Notes: generated by a model not told the origin, from the letters alone. Shown: positions 34,801 to 46,700, counted from the stretch's first letter. The stretch is 64,000 nucleotides of DNA from Cellulomonas sp. URHD0024 (GCF_000426185.1 NZ_AUEW01000001.1:806001-870000), one strand, 5' to 3'. Numbers and translations are program-made.

Positions 34801-36096
34801 GTCGGCGAGTCCGAAGGGGTCAACGCCCTGCAGTTCGGCCCCGACCCCACCCAGCTCGCAGCCGGTTACGCCGACGGGGAGATCGTCGTGTGGGACCTCC
34901 CCTCGCGTGGACAGCTGCACGCCTTCCGGGGACACACCAAGGAGGTGACCGACATGTCGTTCAGCCCGGACGGGCACACCCTGTACTCCGTCGCACCGGA
35001 CGGGTTGCTCCTCGCCTGGGACCTTGACGACTCCAGCGGGTTCCCCGGCTGGCGTACGTACCCCGCGGAGCCGGAAGGTGTCGACCTTGCACGCAGCATC
35101 CCGTCGCCGGACGGCACGAAGGTGCTGTACCAGTCCTACGGGAACGGTGTGCAGGACCGCGCGATCCAGTTCCGCGACCTGGCGACGGGCGACCTCACCC
35201 CGTTGACGGAGCTGCCCGGGCTGATGCCCGATCAGTACGTGTGGAGCCCGGACTCGAGCATGCTGCTCACCGTGGGGATCGACCCCATGACGAAGACCGG
35301 CTGGATGGAGTCGTGGGACCCGGAGACGGGCGCGTCGATCCGTCGCAACGACCGCACGCCGGCAAGTGCTGCGACGTTCACGACGGCAGGGACAACGATC
35401 CTCGCGGTGGACCCGCAGGCCTCCGTCTGGAGGATCGACCCGGCAACGCTCGAGGTCGAGGGACCGCCCATCGCACTGCCAGACCTGGACGCCGAGGAGT
35501 GGGACTACCCGACGACCAGTCCGGACGACCGCACCCTGCTCGTGCGCCGATGGTGGACCAACAACACCGTCGCCGTGATGGACCTCGCGACAGGGCGCAC
35601 CCGGGACGTCCTGTTCCCGGGCTTCCCGGACACGTGGGCCTTCTCCCCCGACGGCACCGGTCTCGCGGTCTACTTCGGCGGCGAGAGCGAGTGGGTCGTG
35701 CTCGACGTCGAGGCCCTCCGCGAGGGGCGCCTGGAGTACGTCCACGAGGCCAGCCGGTTCCCGAGCAACCACGTCTGGCAGATGACCTACAGCACCGACG
35801 GCTCGCAGCTCGTCACCACCGGCAACGGGGTCGTCGACCTCTGGGATGCCGAGACGCTCGCGCCTCTCGGCAGCCTCACCGCGGGGAGCCCCGACGACGT
35901 CGCGACAGCACGCGCCATGCCCGGACACACGATCCTGATCGCCCAGCCCAGAGGAAAGGTCCTCACCTGGGACACGCGCGAGCAGCACGTGATCGACCTG
36001 GCATGCGGGCTCGCCGGTCGCAACCTCACGCACGCCGAGTGGAACCGGTTCGTGGAGAACCGCGCGTACGAGCTCACCTGCCCCGACGTCAGCTAG
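31894..36096 (+). CDS. AfsR/SARP-family regulator: wHTH-BTAD-STAND NTPase-beta-propeller
   Basis: 1400-residue regulator. Residues 1-100: OmpR-type winged helix ([25 protein letters not shown]). About 105-245: BTAD helical repeats ([14 protein letters not shown] to [19 protein letters not shown]). About 255-560: STAND NTPase with FFGREAD, P-loop GPSGTGKSS at 294-302 and VVDQCEEAV as Walker B. About 650-672: one membrane helix. About 700-1400: WD40-like repeats ([34 protein letters not shown]). SARPs activate secondary metabolism or stress genes through direct repeats, which lie just upstream, so it may regulate itself. The helix suggests membrane-tethered DNA binding with an external sensor. 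Its stop overlaps the convergent nitrate reductase stop at CTAG. Confidence 0.92.
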   Translation: MGIQVLGPLTVDGLDGFGLRDRVVLQVLVVRANEAVDTEVLADAVWAGSPPASWPKVVQGCVSRLRKHLGPQAIETTSYGGYVLRVSDDQLDSRRFERMVSRAREHLTDLDPDRASFVLDDAMSLWRGRALADLDEWEPGRTEAERLEGLRMDAQELRVEAEIAAGRPRTSLDEARALVREAPFRERRWALFARALYQSGRQSEALDVLDQAKRMLREELGLDPGTELLALEGAILRQDAALESAEPLPASLVCPYRGLLPYDSADAETFFGREADADACLSRLRARGTLAVVGPSGTGKSSLVRAGVVATLQGEGSPVLVTTPGTRPLDSLAGLPSRAPFPVLVVDQCEEAVTLCTDHGERTAYLDVLAAYRGPVVLALRADRLGELSTHPGFARLVERGLYLLSPLSEENLRAAIEGPARQAGLRLQPGLVDLLVREVEGEPGALPILSHVLRQTWERREGATLTVDGYRATGGIRDAVAQSAEHLYTEFDEVQQAQIQALFLRLVSPGDDGVPIRARVPRETLAHDEQHERLIDVLAAARLVSSDAGDVQIAHEALAREWPRLRNWLEDDVEGQRVFRHLAASAEGWHSLGRPDSELYRGVRLAGAIEWADRNRVDLTGTEQAFLDASRSNADRELRSKARSNRRLRLALAGVGALLVAALVAGNAAIDAAHRSDDQARIADSRRLSAEALTTTEPDLSVLLGVEAVRLDGSLAARSSLYDVLERTGDLVAVAHAAGSYVDVSPDGSSVAVTSAIGTGDAGQTVFDSRDLSRSGGRDDLRVLSLDYTPDGTGLVVAVIGTDPTGKAVDLPDPDPLRVLDSQTFEEVATYGGFHEGAFVDRDGLAISADGSRLAVVAWLDDNTEETLVWDTDKPTEPVLRIPMPEIYGRVLLSPDGETVYVVQRSGKNSLRAFDVDTGTLLRTANPEYRGERESIIALSPDGSTLAHSDVSGVVVMDATTFEPRFTLVGESEGVNALQFGPDPTQLAAGYADGEIVVWDLPSRGQLHAFRGHTKEVTDMSFSPDGHTLYSVAPDGLLLAWDLDDSSGFPGWRTYPAEPEGVDLARSIPSPDGTKVLYQSYGNGVQDRAIQFRDLATGDLTPLTELPGLMPDQYVWSPDSSMLLTVGIDPMTKTGWMESWDPETGASIRRNDRTPASAATFTTAGTTILAVDPQASVWRIDPATLEVEGPPIALPDLDAEEWDYPTTSPDDRTLLVRRWWTNNTVAVMDLATGRTRDVLFPGFPDTWAFSPDGTGLAVYFGGESEWVVLDVEALREGRLEYVHEASRFPSNHVWQMTYSTDGSQLVTTGNGVVDLWDAETLAPLGSLTAGSPDDVATARAMPGHTILIAQPRGKVLTWDTREQHVIDLACGLAGRNLTHAEWNRFVENRAYELTCPDVS

Positions 36097-39000
36097 TACA
36101 CGTCCCGCACGTACCGCTTCTCCTTGGCCAGTCGCTTGAGGTAGCCGGTCGCGTCGTCTGCGGAGAGATGGCCGTGGGTCTGCGCGATCTCGTGCAACGC
36201 CCGGTCGACGTCCTTGGCCATCCGGCTCGCGTCGCCGCACACGTAGAAGTGCCCGCCGTCCTGCAGCCACGCCCACACCCGCGAGCCGCTCTCCCGCAAC
36301 CGGTCCTGGACGTAGATCTTCTGCCGCTGGTCGCGGGAGAACGCGAGCGTCAGGTGGGTCAGGAACCCGTCCTCCTGCCATGCCTGCATCTCGTCCTGGT
36401 AGTAGAAGTCCTTCTCGGAGTTGCGTTCACCGAAGAACAGCCAGTTCCGACCGCGGTGCCCGAGGGCCTGCCGCTCCTGCAGGAACCCGCGGAACGGCGC
36501 GACCCCGGTTCCGGGTCCCACCATGATCATCGACGCGTTCGCGTCGCTCGGCGGTCGGAAGTGGCTCGTCGGCTGGACGAAGACCGGTACGTCCGCCGTC
36601 TCGCTGTGGTCCGCCAGGAACGTCGAGCAGACGCCGTGGCGAGCCTGACCCTGGTGCTCGTACCGGACCGCCGAGACCGTCAGGTGCACCTCGTCCGGCG
36701 ACGCCAGGGGGCTCGAGGAGATCGAGTAGAGCCGCGGCTGGAGGCGCTTGAGCACGCCGAGCCACTCGGAGACGTCCGCGACGACCGGGTACTCGGCGAG
36801 CACGTCGATCGCCTGCCTCCCCCACAGCCACTGCTGCAGGCTGGTCTTGTTCCCCGAGCGCAGGAGCGTCGCGAGCTGGCGGCCCGGGTGGCGCTCGTTG
36901 ACGAACTTCAGGAGGTCGGGCGTGACGTTGACGATCTCCAGGTGGTTCGTGCACGCGTCGCGCAGCGAGAGGCTCCCGGCGCCGGCCAGGTCGACCACGG
37001 TGTCGGGGTGCAGACCGGTCGCCACGAGCCATGCGTCGACAGCGGCCGGGCTGTTGACCGGGCGAACACTGAGCGCGTCGCCTGCTCGGTAGGTGAGCTC
37101 AGCGTCGACCTCGAGCCCGAACTGGCGCACGTCCTTGGTCGATCCGACGGAACCGAGCCGCACGTTGCGCGTCACCCGGGTCACGAGCGGCACGTGCCGG
37201 GAGTACGAGGCGACGGCAGCGGGCGCCTGCGGCCGGGGCGTCACGACCAGCGACGACGCGGATGCACTCGCCGGGGGCAGCAGGGCCGCGACCCGTACGA
37301 ACCACGCCTGTGCGAGCTCCCCGTCGTCGGGCTCGCAGTCGGCACGATCCGTGAGTCGTTCGGCGCCGAGCTCGCTCAGCCGCGCGTCGAGCCGACGACC
37401 GTGACCGCAGAAGTCGTCGTAGCTCGAGTCACCGAACGCGAGGACGGCGAAGCGCACACCGTCGAGCCTCGGCGCACCGCCGTCGGCGAGCGCACCCCAG
37501 AACGCTTCGCCGTTGTCCGGCGAGTCCCCGTCGCCGAACGTGCTGCTGACCAGGAGCACCGGATCGCCGCCCGGCAGCCTGGCGACGTCGTAGTCGTCCA
37601 TGCCGACGAGCTCGACGTCGTAGCCCAGGTCGCGCAACCGGCTCGCGAAGTCGACCGCGTGGTCCTGCGCGTTCCCGGTCTGGGACGCCCACAGCATCCG
37701 GACCCGTGGCTTGGCAGGCGCGCGCCGGGGAGCGCCCGGCGCGCGGTGGAAGCCGGCGATCATCCCGTTGATCCAGGCGCGGGCGACGTCGTCGAACGGC
37801 GCAGATTCCGGCAGCACCGCCGGCTCGCCGACCTGTGACCGGTCATGCGCCCAGAGCAGCCCTTGCAGGTACTTCTCCTGCTGCGTCGTGAGGTCGGGCG
37901 GTCCGCTGGGCGCGCTGCCGAGGCCGCTCAGGATCAGGCTCGACGATCCGACCGCGGCCGGCTCGCCCCGCGTACCGGGCGCCTCCACCGCAGCCTTCGC
38001 GGGGGCGGCGGCCACCTTGGTCACCGAGACGGCCGACACCTTGAGCTCCGGCTGGAACGAGAGCGGGTCGACCGCGTCGTTGGTGACGGCGTTGACGGCG
38101 AGGTACTCGCCGTAGGTGTCGTTCCAGTGGAAGGGCGCGAACAGGGAGCCCGGCATCACCCGGTCGGAGACCGACGCCGGCAGAACCGCGCGGCCCCGTC
38201 GTGACGCGACCTCCAGCGAGTCCCCCTCGGCGATGCCGAGCCGCGACGCGTCGTCGGGGTGGATCTCGACGAACGGCCCAGGGTTCAGCTTGTTGAGCTT
38301 TCCGACCTTCCCGGTCTTGGTGAGCGTGTGCCACTGGTGCTGCAGACGGCCTGTGTTGAGCGCGAACGGGAAGTCGTCGTCCGGCATCTCGCGCGCGTCC
38401 ATGTGCGGCCGCGGGAAGAAGACGGCGCGGCCGCTCGTCGTCGCGAACGCGAACCGCGGCCGGGTGCCGTCCGTGCGCTCGAGCAGGTTCTGGCTGATGC
38501 CGTCGTTCAGGTAGCGGATCGGGTTGCGGCCGTCATCGTCGGACCTCGAGGCGTCCTGCGGGGGGCTCGGCCACTGGACCGAGGTGCGCGCCAGCCGGTC
38601 GTAGGTGATGCCGCGCAGGTCGTAGCCCGTCCGCGGGTTCCAGAACTGCTTGATCTCCTCGAAGACCTCCTCGGCCGACGCGTAGCTGAATGCCTCGCCG
38701 TAGCCCATCGCACTGGCGACCTCGGCGATGATCTGCCAGTCGGGCATCGAGTCGCCGACCGGGTCGGCGGCCTGCTGCAGGAGCGTGAGGTTCCGCTCGG
38801 AGCTGATCGTGACGTACGTCGACTCGGCCCACAGTGCGCCGGGCAGCAGGATGTCCGCGTAGGCGTTGGTCTCGGTCTCCACGAAGACGTCCTGCGCGAT
38901 CACGAGGTCGCAGCTCTCCAGCCCCTGGATCACGGTGCTGCGGTTGCCGACCGACGCGACCGGGTTCGTGCAGATGATCCAGCACGCCTTGATGCTGCCG

Positions 39001-40190
39001 TCGACCATCCGCTGGTACATGTCGACGGTCCCGGTGCCGACCGACGTGCTCAGAGTGCCGTCGGGCACTCCCCAGGACCTCTCGACGAACGCCCGGTCCT
39101 CCGGGTCGACGACGCTGCGCTGGCCCGGCAGGCCCGGACCCATGTAGCCCATCTCCCGGCCACCCATCGCGTTCGGCTGTCCGGTGAGCGAGAACGGGCC
39201 GCTGCCGAGGCGGCAGATGGCACCGGTGGCCAGGTGCAGGTTGACGAGCGCGTTGGTGTTCCAGGTGCCGTGCGTGCTCTGGTTCAGGCCCATCGTCCAG
39301 CAGGACATCCAGTTCCCGGACTCGCCGATCCACGTGGCGGCCGTGCGCAGGTCGGCCTCGGAGATCCCCGTCAGTTCCGCGACCGTCGCCGGAGGGTAGT
39401 CCTCGAGGAAGGCGGGCATCTGCTCCCAGCCCTCTGTCGCCTCGGCGATGAACTCCTCGTCCAGGTGCCCGTCGGCCACGAGCAGGTGCAGGAGACCGTT
39501 CAGCAGGGCGAGGTCGGTCCCGGGCTTGACCTGGAGGAACAGGTCCGCCTTGTCGGCGGTCGCGGTGCGACGAGGATCTACGACGATCAGCTTGGCGCCG
39601 GCCTTGACCCGGTCCATCATCCGCAGGTACAGGATCGGGTGGCAGTCGGCCATGTTGGAGCCGATGACGAAGAACACGTCGGCGTGGTCGAAGTCCTGGT
39701 ACGACCCCGGGGGGCCGTCGGATCCCAGCGAGAGCTTGTAGCCCGTGCCCGCGCTCGCCATGCACAACCGCGAGTTCGACTCGATCTGGTGGGTGCGGAC
39801 GAAGCCCTTGGCGAGCTTGTTCGACAGGTACTGCGCCTCCAGCGACATCTGCCCCGAGACGTAGAACGCCACCGCCTCGGGCCCGTGCTCGTCGATCACG
39901 CCGCGGAGCCGGCGCGCCGCTTCCTGGATCGCGCTCGCCGTCGATCGCGGCTCCAGGGGTGCCCCTCGCTCGGGACGCACCATCGCCCGCTCCAGGCGCC
40001 CGCCGGCCTGCAGCATCTCGGCGCTCGTCGCGCCCTTGGTGCACAGCCGCCCGCGGTTCGTGGGGTGCTCCTTGTCCCCCGACGCCTTCACGACGCGCCG
40101 CCGCCCGGTCGCCGGGTCGACGGCGACCTCCAGCACCATGCCGCAGCCCACACCGCAGTAGGAGCAGGACGACTTGACCGTCGTGCTCAT
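36093..40190 (-). CDS. Assimilatory nitrate reductase fused to NADPH flavoprotein reductase
   Basis: 1365-residue single-chain enzyme for nitrate to nitrite. Residues 1-770: molybdopterin oxidoreductase with a [4Fe-4S] site (C9, C12, C16, C50 in CSYCGVGCG and RLCTKG), the conserved [13 protein letters not shown] region and a C-terminal molydopterin dinucleotide-binding domain. About 830-975: flavodoxin domain ([27 protein letters not shown]). About 1000-1365: CysJ-like FAD and NADPH domains ([59 protein letters not shown] end). It therefore carries its own electron supply and needs no separate NasB-type subunit. Database name: bifunctional nitrate reductase/sulfite reductase flavoprotein subunit alpha. 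Confidence 0.93.
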   Translation of the reverse strand: MSTTVKSSCSYCGVGCGMVLEVAVDPATGRRRVVKASGDKEHPTNRGRLCTKGATSAEMLQAGGRLERAMVRPERGAPLEPRSTASAIQEAARRLRGVIDEHGPEAVAFYVSGQMSLEAQYLSNKLAKGFVRTHQIESNSRLCMASAGTGYKLSLGSDGPPGSYQDFDHADVFFVIGSNMADCHPILYLRMMDRVKAGAKLIVVDPRRTATADKADLFLQVKPGTDLALLNGLLHLLVADGHLDEEFIAEATEGWEQMPAFLEDYPPATVAELTGISEADLRTAATWIGESGNWMSCWTMGLNQSTHGTWNTNALVNLHLATGAICRLGSGPFSLTGQPNAMGGREMGYMGPGLPGQRSVVDPEDRAFVERSWGVPDGTLSTSVGTGTVDMYQRMVDGSIKACWIICTNPVASVGNRSTVIQGLESCDLVIAQDVFVETETNAYADILLPGALWAESTYVTISSERNLTLLQQAADPVGDSMPDWQIIAEVASAMGYGEAFSYASAEEVFEEIKQFWNPRTGYDLRGITYDRLARTSVQWPSPPQDASRSDDDGRNPIRYLNDGISQNLLERTDGTRPRFAFATTSGRAVFFPRPHMDAREMPDDDFPFALNTGRLQHQWHTLTKTGKVGKLNKLNPGPFVEIHPDDASRLGIAEGDSLEVASRRGRAVLPASVSDRVMPGSLFAPFHWNDTYGEYLAVNAVTNDAVDPLSFQPELKVSAVSVTKVAAAPAKAAVEAPGTRGEPAAVGSSSLILSGLGSAPSGPPDLTTQQEKYLQGLLWAHDRSQVGEPAVLPESAPFDDVARAWINGMIAGFHRAPGAPRRAPAKPRVRMLWASQTGNAQDHAVDFASRLRDLGYDVELVGMDDYDVARLPGGDPVLLVSSTFGDGDSPDNGEAFWGALADGGAPRLDGVRFAVLAFGDSSYDDFCGHGRRLDARLSELGAERLTDRADCEPDDGELAQAWFVRVAALLPPASASASSLVVTPRPQAPAAVASYSRHVPLVTRVTRNVRLGSVGSTKDVRQFGLEVDAELTYRAGDALSVRPVNSPAAVDAWLVATGLHPDTVVDLAGAGSLSLRDACTNHLEIVNVTPDLLKFVNERHPGRQLATLLRSGNKTSLQQWLWGRQAIDVLAEYPVVADVSEWLGVLKRLQPRLYSISSSPLASPDEVHLTVSAVRYEHQGQARHGVCSTFLADHSETADVPVFVQPTSHFRPPSDANASMIMVGPGTGVAPFRGFLQERQALGHRGRNWLFFGERNSEKDFYYQDEMQAWQEDGFLTHLTLAFSRDQRQKIYVQDRLRESGSRVWAWLQDGGHFYVCGDASRMAKDVDRALHEIAQTHGHLSADDATGYLKRLAKEKRYVRDVY

Positions 40191-40452
40191 GCGCCGGCCG
40201 CTCGCTGTCTGGGACTCACCCCGTCGACGATGCCCGCACCGGGTTGCCGCGATGCCGCCATCCCGTAGCGCCGACGTCAACATGTGCGCACAAGCGCACG
40301 GCCGCGGCTGTGAGCGCCGGCTCCCGGTCGACCGGACGCGGCGGCCGGTCCGTGCGCGCCCGCGCCCTCGTCGTCATCGAATCTGCACGTCAGCGCACCG
40401 AACGTGCACGCGACCCCCTCCGAAGTGCCGGACAGGCGACGCACAGGATTCC

Positions 40453-40458
40453 TACGTT
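40453..40458 (+). promoter_or_regulatory. -10 box of the DUF4153/DUF4173 gene
   Basis: TACGTT, 6 nt before ATG 40465. The 274-bp gap between the two divergent genes also holds a 10-bp palindrome TGTGCGCACA at 40283-40292. Confidence 0.45.
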
Positions 40459-40464
40459 GGCCCC

Positions 40465-41961
40465 ATGGCCGATGCTCGCGTTCCTGCCCATGCCCCGCCC
40501 GCGTGGAACCTGGGCCCGGTGTACGGACCCCGGGAGAAGCCCGGGCGACTCGTGAGCGCCCTCGCCCCGTTCTGGGCCGACCGCAGCCGATCGATGACGG
40601 GCGCCAGGCTGGCACTGTGCGTCGTCGTCGGCGCGCTCTGCGCGATCGCCCTCGTGGGGCATCAGCCGGGACTCGGGGCCGCCCTCGCGGGCGCCCTGGT
40701 CTGGGTGGCGGCCGCGCCCACCCTCTGGCGGCGGCGGTCGGCGGCCGATCTCGTCACCGCCGTGCTGTCCGTCGCCCTGCTGGCCGTCGTGGCGATCCGG
40801 GCGGCCGGGTGGGTGGCCGGGCTGTGCGCAGTCGTCGCCGCATGGGCGGGCGCCTCGGCCGTCACGGGCGCACGCTCGGCGCCTGCCCAGCTGCTGGCGC
40901 CTCTGTCCTGGGCTGCGGGGGCGGTTCGGGCGGTGCCGTGGCTGGGCGCCGGGGTCGGGCGCGCCGCGGGGTCGCGACGAGGCCAGCTGCTCGTCGCGCT
41001 GCGGAGCGTGACGATCACCGTCGGGCTCCTCGTGGTGTTCGGGCTGCTGTTCGCCAGCGCGGACGACGTCTTCGCGGGCTACCTCCCGCGCGTGCACGCC
41101 GAATGGCTCCCGGCGCAGCTCGTCGTCGGAGCGCTGGTCGCGGTCGTCGCCGGGACGTTCGCGCACCTCGCACTCCACCCGCCCACCTGGAGCGACCTCC
41201 ACCTCTCCCCCGCGCCGGCGGCACGTCGCGCCGAGTGGCTGCTGCCGGTCGTCGCGCTCGACGCACTCGTGCTGGCGTTCGTCCTCGTGCAGGTCGACAC
41301 CCTCGTGGGCGGTCGGATCGGCGGCATGACCTACGCCCACTACGCACGCCAGGGGTTCTGGCAGCTCGTCGTCGCCACGGCCCTGACGCTCGTCGTCGTG
41401 GCCGTCGCCGCTCGACGGGCGCCGGACCGGACCACCGCCCGCGTCGCGCTGGGAGTCCTGTGCGTCGCGACCCTCGGCGTCGTGGCATCGGCGCTGCGCC
41501 GGATGGACCTCTACGTCGACACCTACGGCCTCACTCGCCTCCGGCTGCTCGTCGTCGTCGGCGAGGTGGTCCTCGGGGTGATCGTCGTGCTGGTGGTGGT
41601 CGCAGGCGTGCGGTGGACGGGCGGTTGGCTTCCCGGCGCGATCGTGCAGGCGGTGGCCGTCGGGATGCTCGGCCTGGCGCTCATCAACCCGGACGCGCAG
41701 ATCCTGCGCCACAACGCCGCTGCCGGCAGCACAGGACCGATCGACGTCGTCTACCTGCAGGGGCTCTCGTCCGATGCGGCGCCGGCCATGGACGAGCTCC
41801 CCGAACCGCTGCGCTCGTGCGTGCTGAGCCAGGCGGACACGGGACCCACCTGGGGCGGCCCGTTCGCCTGGAACCTCGGCCGCAGCCGCGCAGCGGAGGT
41901 CAGCCCCGTGGAGAACGACGCCGGTTGCGCGCGGCTCAGGTCGTCGGAACGGGCTCCGTGA
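40465..41961 (+). CDS. DUF4153/DUF4173 family polytopic membrane protein
   Basis: 498 residues with about eleven membrane helices and short loops. The family signature RMDLYVDTYGLTRLRL lies in the second half, with GGMTYAHYARQGFWQLV before it, typical of DUF4173. Function unknown. Sometimes these proteins sit near two-component systems, but here the neighbours are nitrate reductase and an unrelated membrane protein. The start ATG 40465 is fixed by a TANNNT box. Its last 26 bases overlap the end of the convergent gene. Confidence 0.85.
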   Translation: MADARVPAHAPPAWNLGPVYGPREKPGRLVSALAPFWADRSRSMTGARLALCVVVGALCAIALVGHQPGLGAALAGALVWVAAAPTLWRRRSAADLVTAVLSVALLAVVAIRAAGWVAGLCAVVAAWAGASAVTGARSAPAQLLAPLSWAAGAVRAVPWLGAGVGRAAGSRRGQLLVALRSVTITVGLLVVFGLLFASADDVFAGYLPRVHAEWLPAQLVVGALVAVVAGTFAHLALHPPTWSDLHLSPAPAARRAEWLLPVVALDALVLAFVLVQVDTLVGGRIGGMTYAHYARQGFWQLVVATALTLVVVAVAARRAPDRTTARVALGVLCVATLGVVASALRRMDLYVDTYGLTRLRLLVVVGEVVLGVIVVLVVVAGVRWTGGWLPGAIVQAVAVGMLGLALINPDAQILRHNAAAGSTGPIDVVYLQGLSSDAAPAMDELPEPLRSCVLSQADTGPTWGGPFAWNLGRSRAAEVSPVENDAGCARLRSSERAP

Positions 41962-43615
41962 CGGGCTCCTCCTGCGGAGGCCGAGCCAGCAACGTCACGA
42001 CACCCACGACCAGGACTGCGACGAGGGCCACCGTGAAGACGATCTTGCCGGTGAGGCCGTCGGCCAGCACCAGCACGAGGACCGCCAACGCGATCACGAC
42101 GACGCGTATGAGCGTGCGCTGCTGGTAGAGCCACGCACCGAAGCCGCCGGTGCCCACCCCGTGCCGGTCACCGAGCCCGCGTACCCACGCGGCACCCCTG
42201 CCTGACGTCTCGCGCACGGACCGGGCAGCCGGTGTCCCACCCGCGAGGAACGCGATGATGGCGACCACCAGGCCCAGCACGAGGAACACGCGAAGCTCGA
42301 CGCGGAGCAACGTGATGACCTGGTCGTAGATGGTCACGGCGACGTCGGGGCGCTGGACGCTCGGCGGCAGAGAGTTCGTGTAGAACCATCGGCCGATCGC
42401 CAGGCCGACCGCCAGGAGCGCCATCGCCCCAGCGAGCGACAACCCGGCGATCACGAGGGCGCGGGACCGTCGTTGAGCGACCAGGACGCCGGCGGCGAGC
42501 AGGAGGAGCGAGATCCACGGCAGTGCCCGGCCGCCGATGTCGACGGCGTTGTAGGCGTTCTGGAGGCGCACGAAGTCGGCGCTGGACGCGACCGGGAACG
42601 TGACCTTGACCGTCGGGATCTTGCCCGCGAGCTGGAATCCGGCGTCGACGAGCGACTGCTTGACCTGCTCGATGATCGGCGTGATGTCGATGACGAGCTG
42701 ACCGCTGTCGCTGATCTGGCCCAGCGCGTCCGGGTCGCCGCGCAGGGTCGCGACGATCTGCTCGTGCGCGGTGCGGTTCGCCGCGGTCCACGTCGCCGCG
42801 AACGCGTCGGACGTCACGATCTTGTCCACCTGCTTGTGGACGAACCCCGTGACGGCGTCCTTCAGCGGACCCTTCAGCGACTGGATGCCGGTCGCCACGA
42901 TAGGTGGCAGGTCCAGGGTGCCCAACGCGTCGCCGACCTGCGTCGCGAGCTGGTCGACGTTCAGCGCCTCGACGACGGCGTTGGTGACACGGTTGCTGAC
43001 GGCGGCCTGGACCCCAGGGTCGCTGGCGATCGGCGCGACGGTCGCCACGTAGGCGTCGGTGTCGACGACGAGGTCACGGGCCCACTTGCCGACCACGGCG
43101 ACGGGCGCCAGGAGGGCGCCGACCAGGATGAGCACGATCGCTGCTGCGGTGCGACCCGGCTTGCGCCGCCGGCGAGCGGCGGTCGGGCCGGCAGCTGTTG
43201 CGGCCGCAGCCGTCGGGGCAGCAGCCGCCGCGGCCCGCAGGGCGGCGTTCTCCGCCTCCAGAGCCGCCAGGCGGGCCACCAGGTCCGCACGGTCGGGGGC
43301 CGGCTCGGCCGACGGTTCCGTCGGTACCGCCACGACGATCGGTGCGGTGTCGTTCACCGAGCCCGCGGTCTCGAGCACGGCCGTGGTCCCCACGATCGGT
43401 TCGGTGTCGTTCTCGCCCGGAGCGCTGGGCTCGACGGGGTCGGCCGTCTCGTCGGCCGCGATGTCCTGCGCGATGCTCTCTGCCGGTTCGTCGATCACCG
43501 GGACCTCGTCCGGCGGGGTCGGCGCGCCGCCCTCGACAGGCCCCGACGTCCCGCCCGGTGGCCGGGCCCCCGTCGAGCTGCGCGGCTTTCGAGGCGTCGG
43601 CTTGTTCTCGACCAC
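41936..43615 (-). CDS. Hypothetical membrane protein with coiled coil and large outer domain
   Basis: About 559 residues. A disordered acidic/Pro-rich N-terminus (about 1-105) leads to a short coiled coil (LVARLAALEAENAALRAAAAA), a basic stretch (RRRRKPGRT), membrane helix 1, an outer domain of about 190 residues beginning DTDAYVATVAPIASDPGVQAAVSNRV, three more helices and a C-terminal pair of helices. This architecture recurs as an unnamed actinobacterial family. GTG 43615 is chosen because GGGAGGG is 4 nt upstream; GTG 43630 is an alternative. Function unknown, possibly envelope-related. Confidence 0.78.
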   Translation of the reverse strand: MVENKPTPRKPRSSTGARPPGGTSGPVEGGAPTPPDEVPVIDEPAESIAQDIAADETADPVEPSAPGENDTEPIVGTTAVLETAGSVNDTAPIVVAVPTEPSAEPAPDRADLVARLAALEAENAALRAAAAAAPTAAAATAAGPTAARRRRKPGRTAAAIVLILVGALLAPVAVVGKWARDLVVDTDAYVATVAPIASDPGVQAAVSNRVTNAVVEALNVDQLATQVGDALGTLDLPPIVATGIQSLKGPLKDAVTGFVHKQVDKIVTSDAFAATWTAANRTAHEQIVATLRGDPDALGQISDSGQLVIDITPIIEQVKQSLVDAGFQLAGKIPTVKVTFPVASSADFVRLQNAYNAVDIGGRALPWISLLLLAAGVLVAQRRSRALVIAGLSLAGAMALLAVGLAIGRWFYTNSLPPSVQRPDVAVTIYDQVITLLRVELRVFLVLGLVVAIIAFLAGGTPAARSVRETSGRGAAWVRGLGDRHGVGTGGFGAWLYQQRTLIRVVVIALAVLVLVLADGLTGKIVFTVALVAVLVVGVVTLLARPPQEEPVTEPVPTT

Positions 43616-43643
43616 GGGCCCTCCCGGCACAAGGTGAACAGCT

Positions 43644-43675
43644 CACGTGCACGATGTCGCACGTGCACGATGTCG
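43644..43675. repeat. Perfect tandem 16-bp repeat
   Basis: CACGTGCACGATGTCG occurs twice head to tail in the 108-bp gap between glnE and the membrane protein gene. Each unit contains the palindrome GTGCAC. It lies just upstream of the leftward membrane protein gene. Confidence 0.8.
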
Positions 43676-43723
43676 GGTCGAGCATGGCAGTACCGCTGGT
43701 CACAGCGCGAGGGCAACAGCAGG

Positions 43724-46700
43724 TCAGCCGTAGAAGACGCGCTCCACGACCGTCCTGGCGCGTCGTGCGGTGCGCAGGTAGTCCTGCTCGAGCTCGCCGC
43801 CGGAGCCCGCCGGGTAGCCGACGACACGGGCCAGGCCCGCCAGAGCCTGCCGGTCGTGCGGCAGCACGTCGGCGTGCGCACCCCCACGACCGGTCCACAG
43901 GACGTTGCCGTCCCGCAGCCGTGACGCCAGCTGCCAGGCGTCGGCGAGGACCTGCGCGTCGTCGGCGTCGAGGTGCCCCGCCGCGGCCGCCGCCTCCAGC
44001 GCCTCGAGAGTCCCGGTCGTGCGGAGAGCCGGCTCCCGGTCGGCGTGCCTGAGCTGGAGCAGCTGGGCGGTCCACTCGACGTCCGCGATGCCGCCGCGCC
44101 CGAGCTTGAGGTGCCGCGTCGGCTCGATGCCGCGAGGCAGCCGCTCCGACTCGACACGCGCCTTGATCCGACGGATCTCCCGCTCGACGGACGGGTCGAT
44201 GCCGCCGTCGGGGTAGCGCAACGGCGCGACGAGCTCGACGAACCGCTCCGCCAGCTCCGGGTCACCGGCCACCGGTCGCGCGCGGAGCAGCGCCTGGCTC
44301 TCCCACGGGGACGACCAGCGGTCGTAGTACTCGGCGTACGAGTCGAACGAGCGGACCATCGGGCCGTTACGACCTTCGGGGCGCAGGTCGGCGTCGACCT
44401 CCAGCGCGGGCTCCGGCCCGACCGAGCTCAGCATGGTGCGCAGGGTCGTGGTGACCGAGAGCGCGAACTCCTGGGCCAGCACGTGGTCCGCACCCGGCAG
44501 GGGGTCGTGGACGAAGAGCACGTCGGCGTCGGAGGAGTACCCCATCTCACGACCGCCCCAGCGCCCCATGGCCACGACGAGCATCCGCGTCGGGTTCTCG
44601 TCCAGGCCCCGCTGCGAGCGGGCCTCCCACTCGGCCACCCGCAGAGCGCCGACCAGGACGATGTCGGCGGCGACGCTCAGGCTCTGCGACGCCCGCGTCC
44701 CCGTGACGGTGCCCGTGACGTCCGCGGCGGCCGTCCGGGCGAGCTCGCGACGACGCAGGCCGCGCAGCGCCGTCACCGCCTTCACCGGCTCCTCTGACCT
44801 GGTCAGGATCGCGTCCGCCTCGGCCGTGAGTCGCTCGTAGGTCCGCGGCTCGAGGTCGGCGTCGTCGGCGAGCCAAGTCACCGACTCCGGCGAGCGGGTC
44901 AGGGCGTCGGCGACGTAACGGCTCGTCGAGAGGACCCGGGCGAGCCGACGTGCCGCGGTGCCGGAGTCGCGGAGCAGCTTGAGGTACCAGTGCGTGGCGC
45001 CCAGCTCGTCGGAGAGCCGACGGAACGCCAGCAGGCCGCCGTCGGGGTCGGCGCCGTCCGCGAACCAGCCGAGCATCACCGGCAGCAGCTGACGTTGGAT
45101 CGCCGCCCGGCGGGACAGGCCCTCCGTCAGGGCGGCGATGTGCCGCATCGCCCCTGCCGGGTCGAGGTAGCCGATCGCCGCGAGGCGCGCGCGTGCCTCG
45201 TCGGGAGACAGGCTCGCCTCCTCCGTGGACAGCTGCGCGGTGGCCGGGAGCAGCGGTCGGTAGAAGAGCTCCTCGTGCAGGCGACGCACGTCCCGCTTCG
45301 CGGCCTTCCACCGTTCGACGAGACCGTCGGCACCCTCGGCCCGCATCCCGACCGACCGGGCCAGTCGACGCAGGTCGGGCTCGGACGTCGGCATCAGGTG
45401 CGTCCGGCGCAGGCGGTGCAGCTGGATCCGGTGTTCGAGCGCGCGCATCAGCCGATAGCAGACCGCCAGCTGCGCGGCGTGCGACCGCCCGACGTACCCA
45501 CCGGCCGCCAGCGCGGCGAGGGCCGTCAGGGTGCTGGGGCTGCGGATGGACTCGTCGGCGCGCCCGTGCACGAGCTGGAGGAGCTGCACCGTGAACTCGA
45601 CGTCGCGGAGCCCGCCGACGCCGAGCTTGATCTGCCGGTCCGCCTCGGCGGCCGGGACGTAGCTCTCGACCCGACGCCGCATCGCCTGCGAGTCCTCGAC
45701 GAAGTGCTCGCGGGTCACCGCTCCCCACACGAACGGCTGGGTCATCTCGACGTACTCCCGGCCCAGCGCCCCGTCACCGGCGAGCGGTCGGGCCTTGAGC
45801 AGCGCCTGGAACTCCCAGGTCTTGGCCCAGCGCTCGTAGTAGGCCTTGTGGCTGGCGATCGTCCGGACCAGCGGACCGTTCTTGCCCTCGGGCCGCAGCG
45901 CCGCGTCGACCGGCCAGAGCGCCGGCTCCACCGACGGCGACGAGCACGCACGTGCGAGTCCCGCGGCGAGCCGGGCGCCGACGGACAGGGCCTCCGCCTC
46001 GTCGACACCGTCTACCGGCTCGGCGACGTAGATGACGTCGACGTCGCTCACGTAGTTGAGCTCGCGTCCGCCGCACTTGCCCATGCCGATCACCGCGAGC
46101 CGTACCCCGAGCCCGTGGTCGTCCAGCTCCGCCCGCGCAATGGCCAGGGACGCCTCGAGCGCCGCCGCGGCGAGGTCGGCCAGCGCCGCGGCGACGCCGG
46201 GGAGCCGGGACAGCGGGTCGTTGCTCGTCAGGTCCGTCGCGGCGATCCGCAGGAGTCGGAAACGGTACGCCCGGCGCATCGCGTCGATCCCGGCCGCCCC
46301 ACCGACGGTCGCGACGGGGACGTCGGCCGACGGGTCCGCCCCCACCGCCGAGAGCAGCTCCGCCCGCACACCCTCGACCGCCACGCCCGTGCCGGGAGTG
46401 TCGTCGAGCAGGATCTGCAGTGCCTCGGGGTGCGCCACGAGCGTGTCGCCGAGGGCGACCGAGGCGCCGATCACGGCGAGCAGCCGAGTGCGCGGACCGC
46501 CGTCGTCCTGGAGGATCCCGCGCAGGACGGCCGAGTCGTCGACGACCGCGCCAGCGAGCTTCGCGAGAGCGAGCAGCGCAAGGTCGGGATCGGCGACGTC
46601 GGTGAGCGGACCGATCAACAGCTCAGCCGGCTCGTCCACCACCGCGAGCAGCGCCGCGTCGGCGAGCAGCGTCTGGGCGCGCGCCGGGTCGGAGACCCCG

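Noticed and set aside
40191..40464. GlnR box before the nitrate reductase
   Set aside because: No GTnAC-N6-GaAAC match was found; the TGTGCGCACA palindrome does not fit GlnR.
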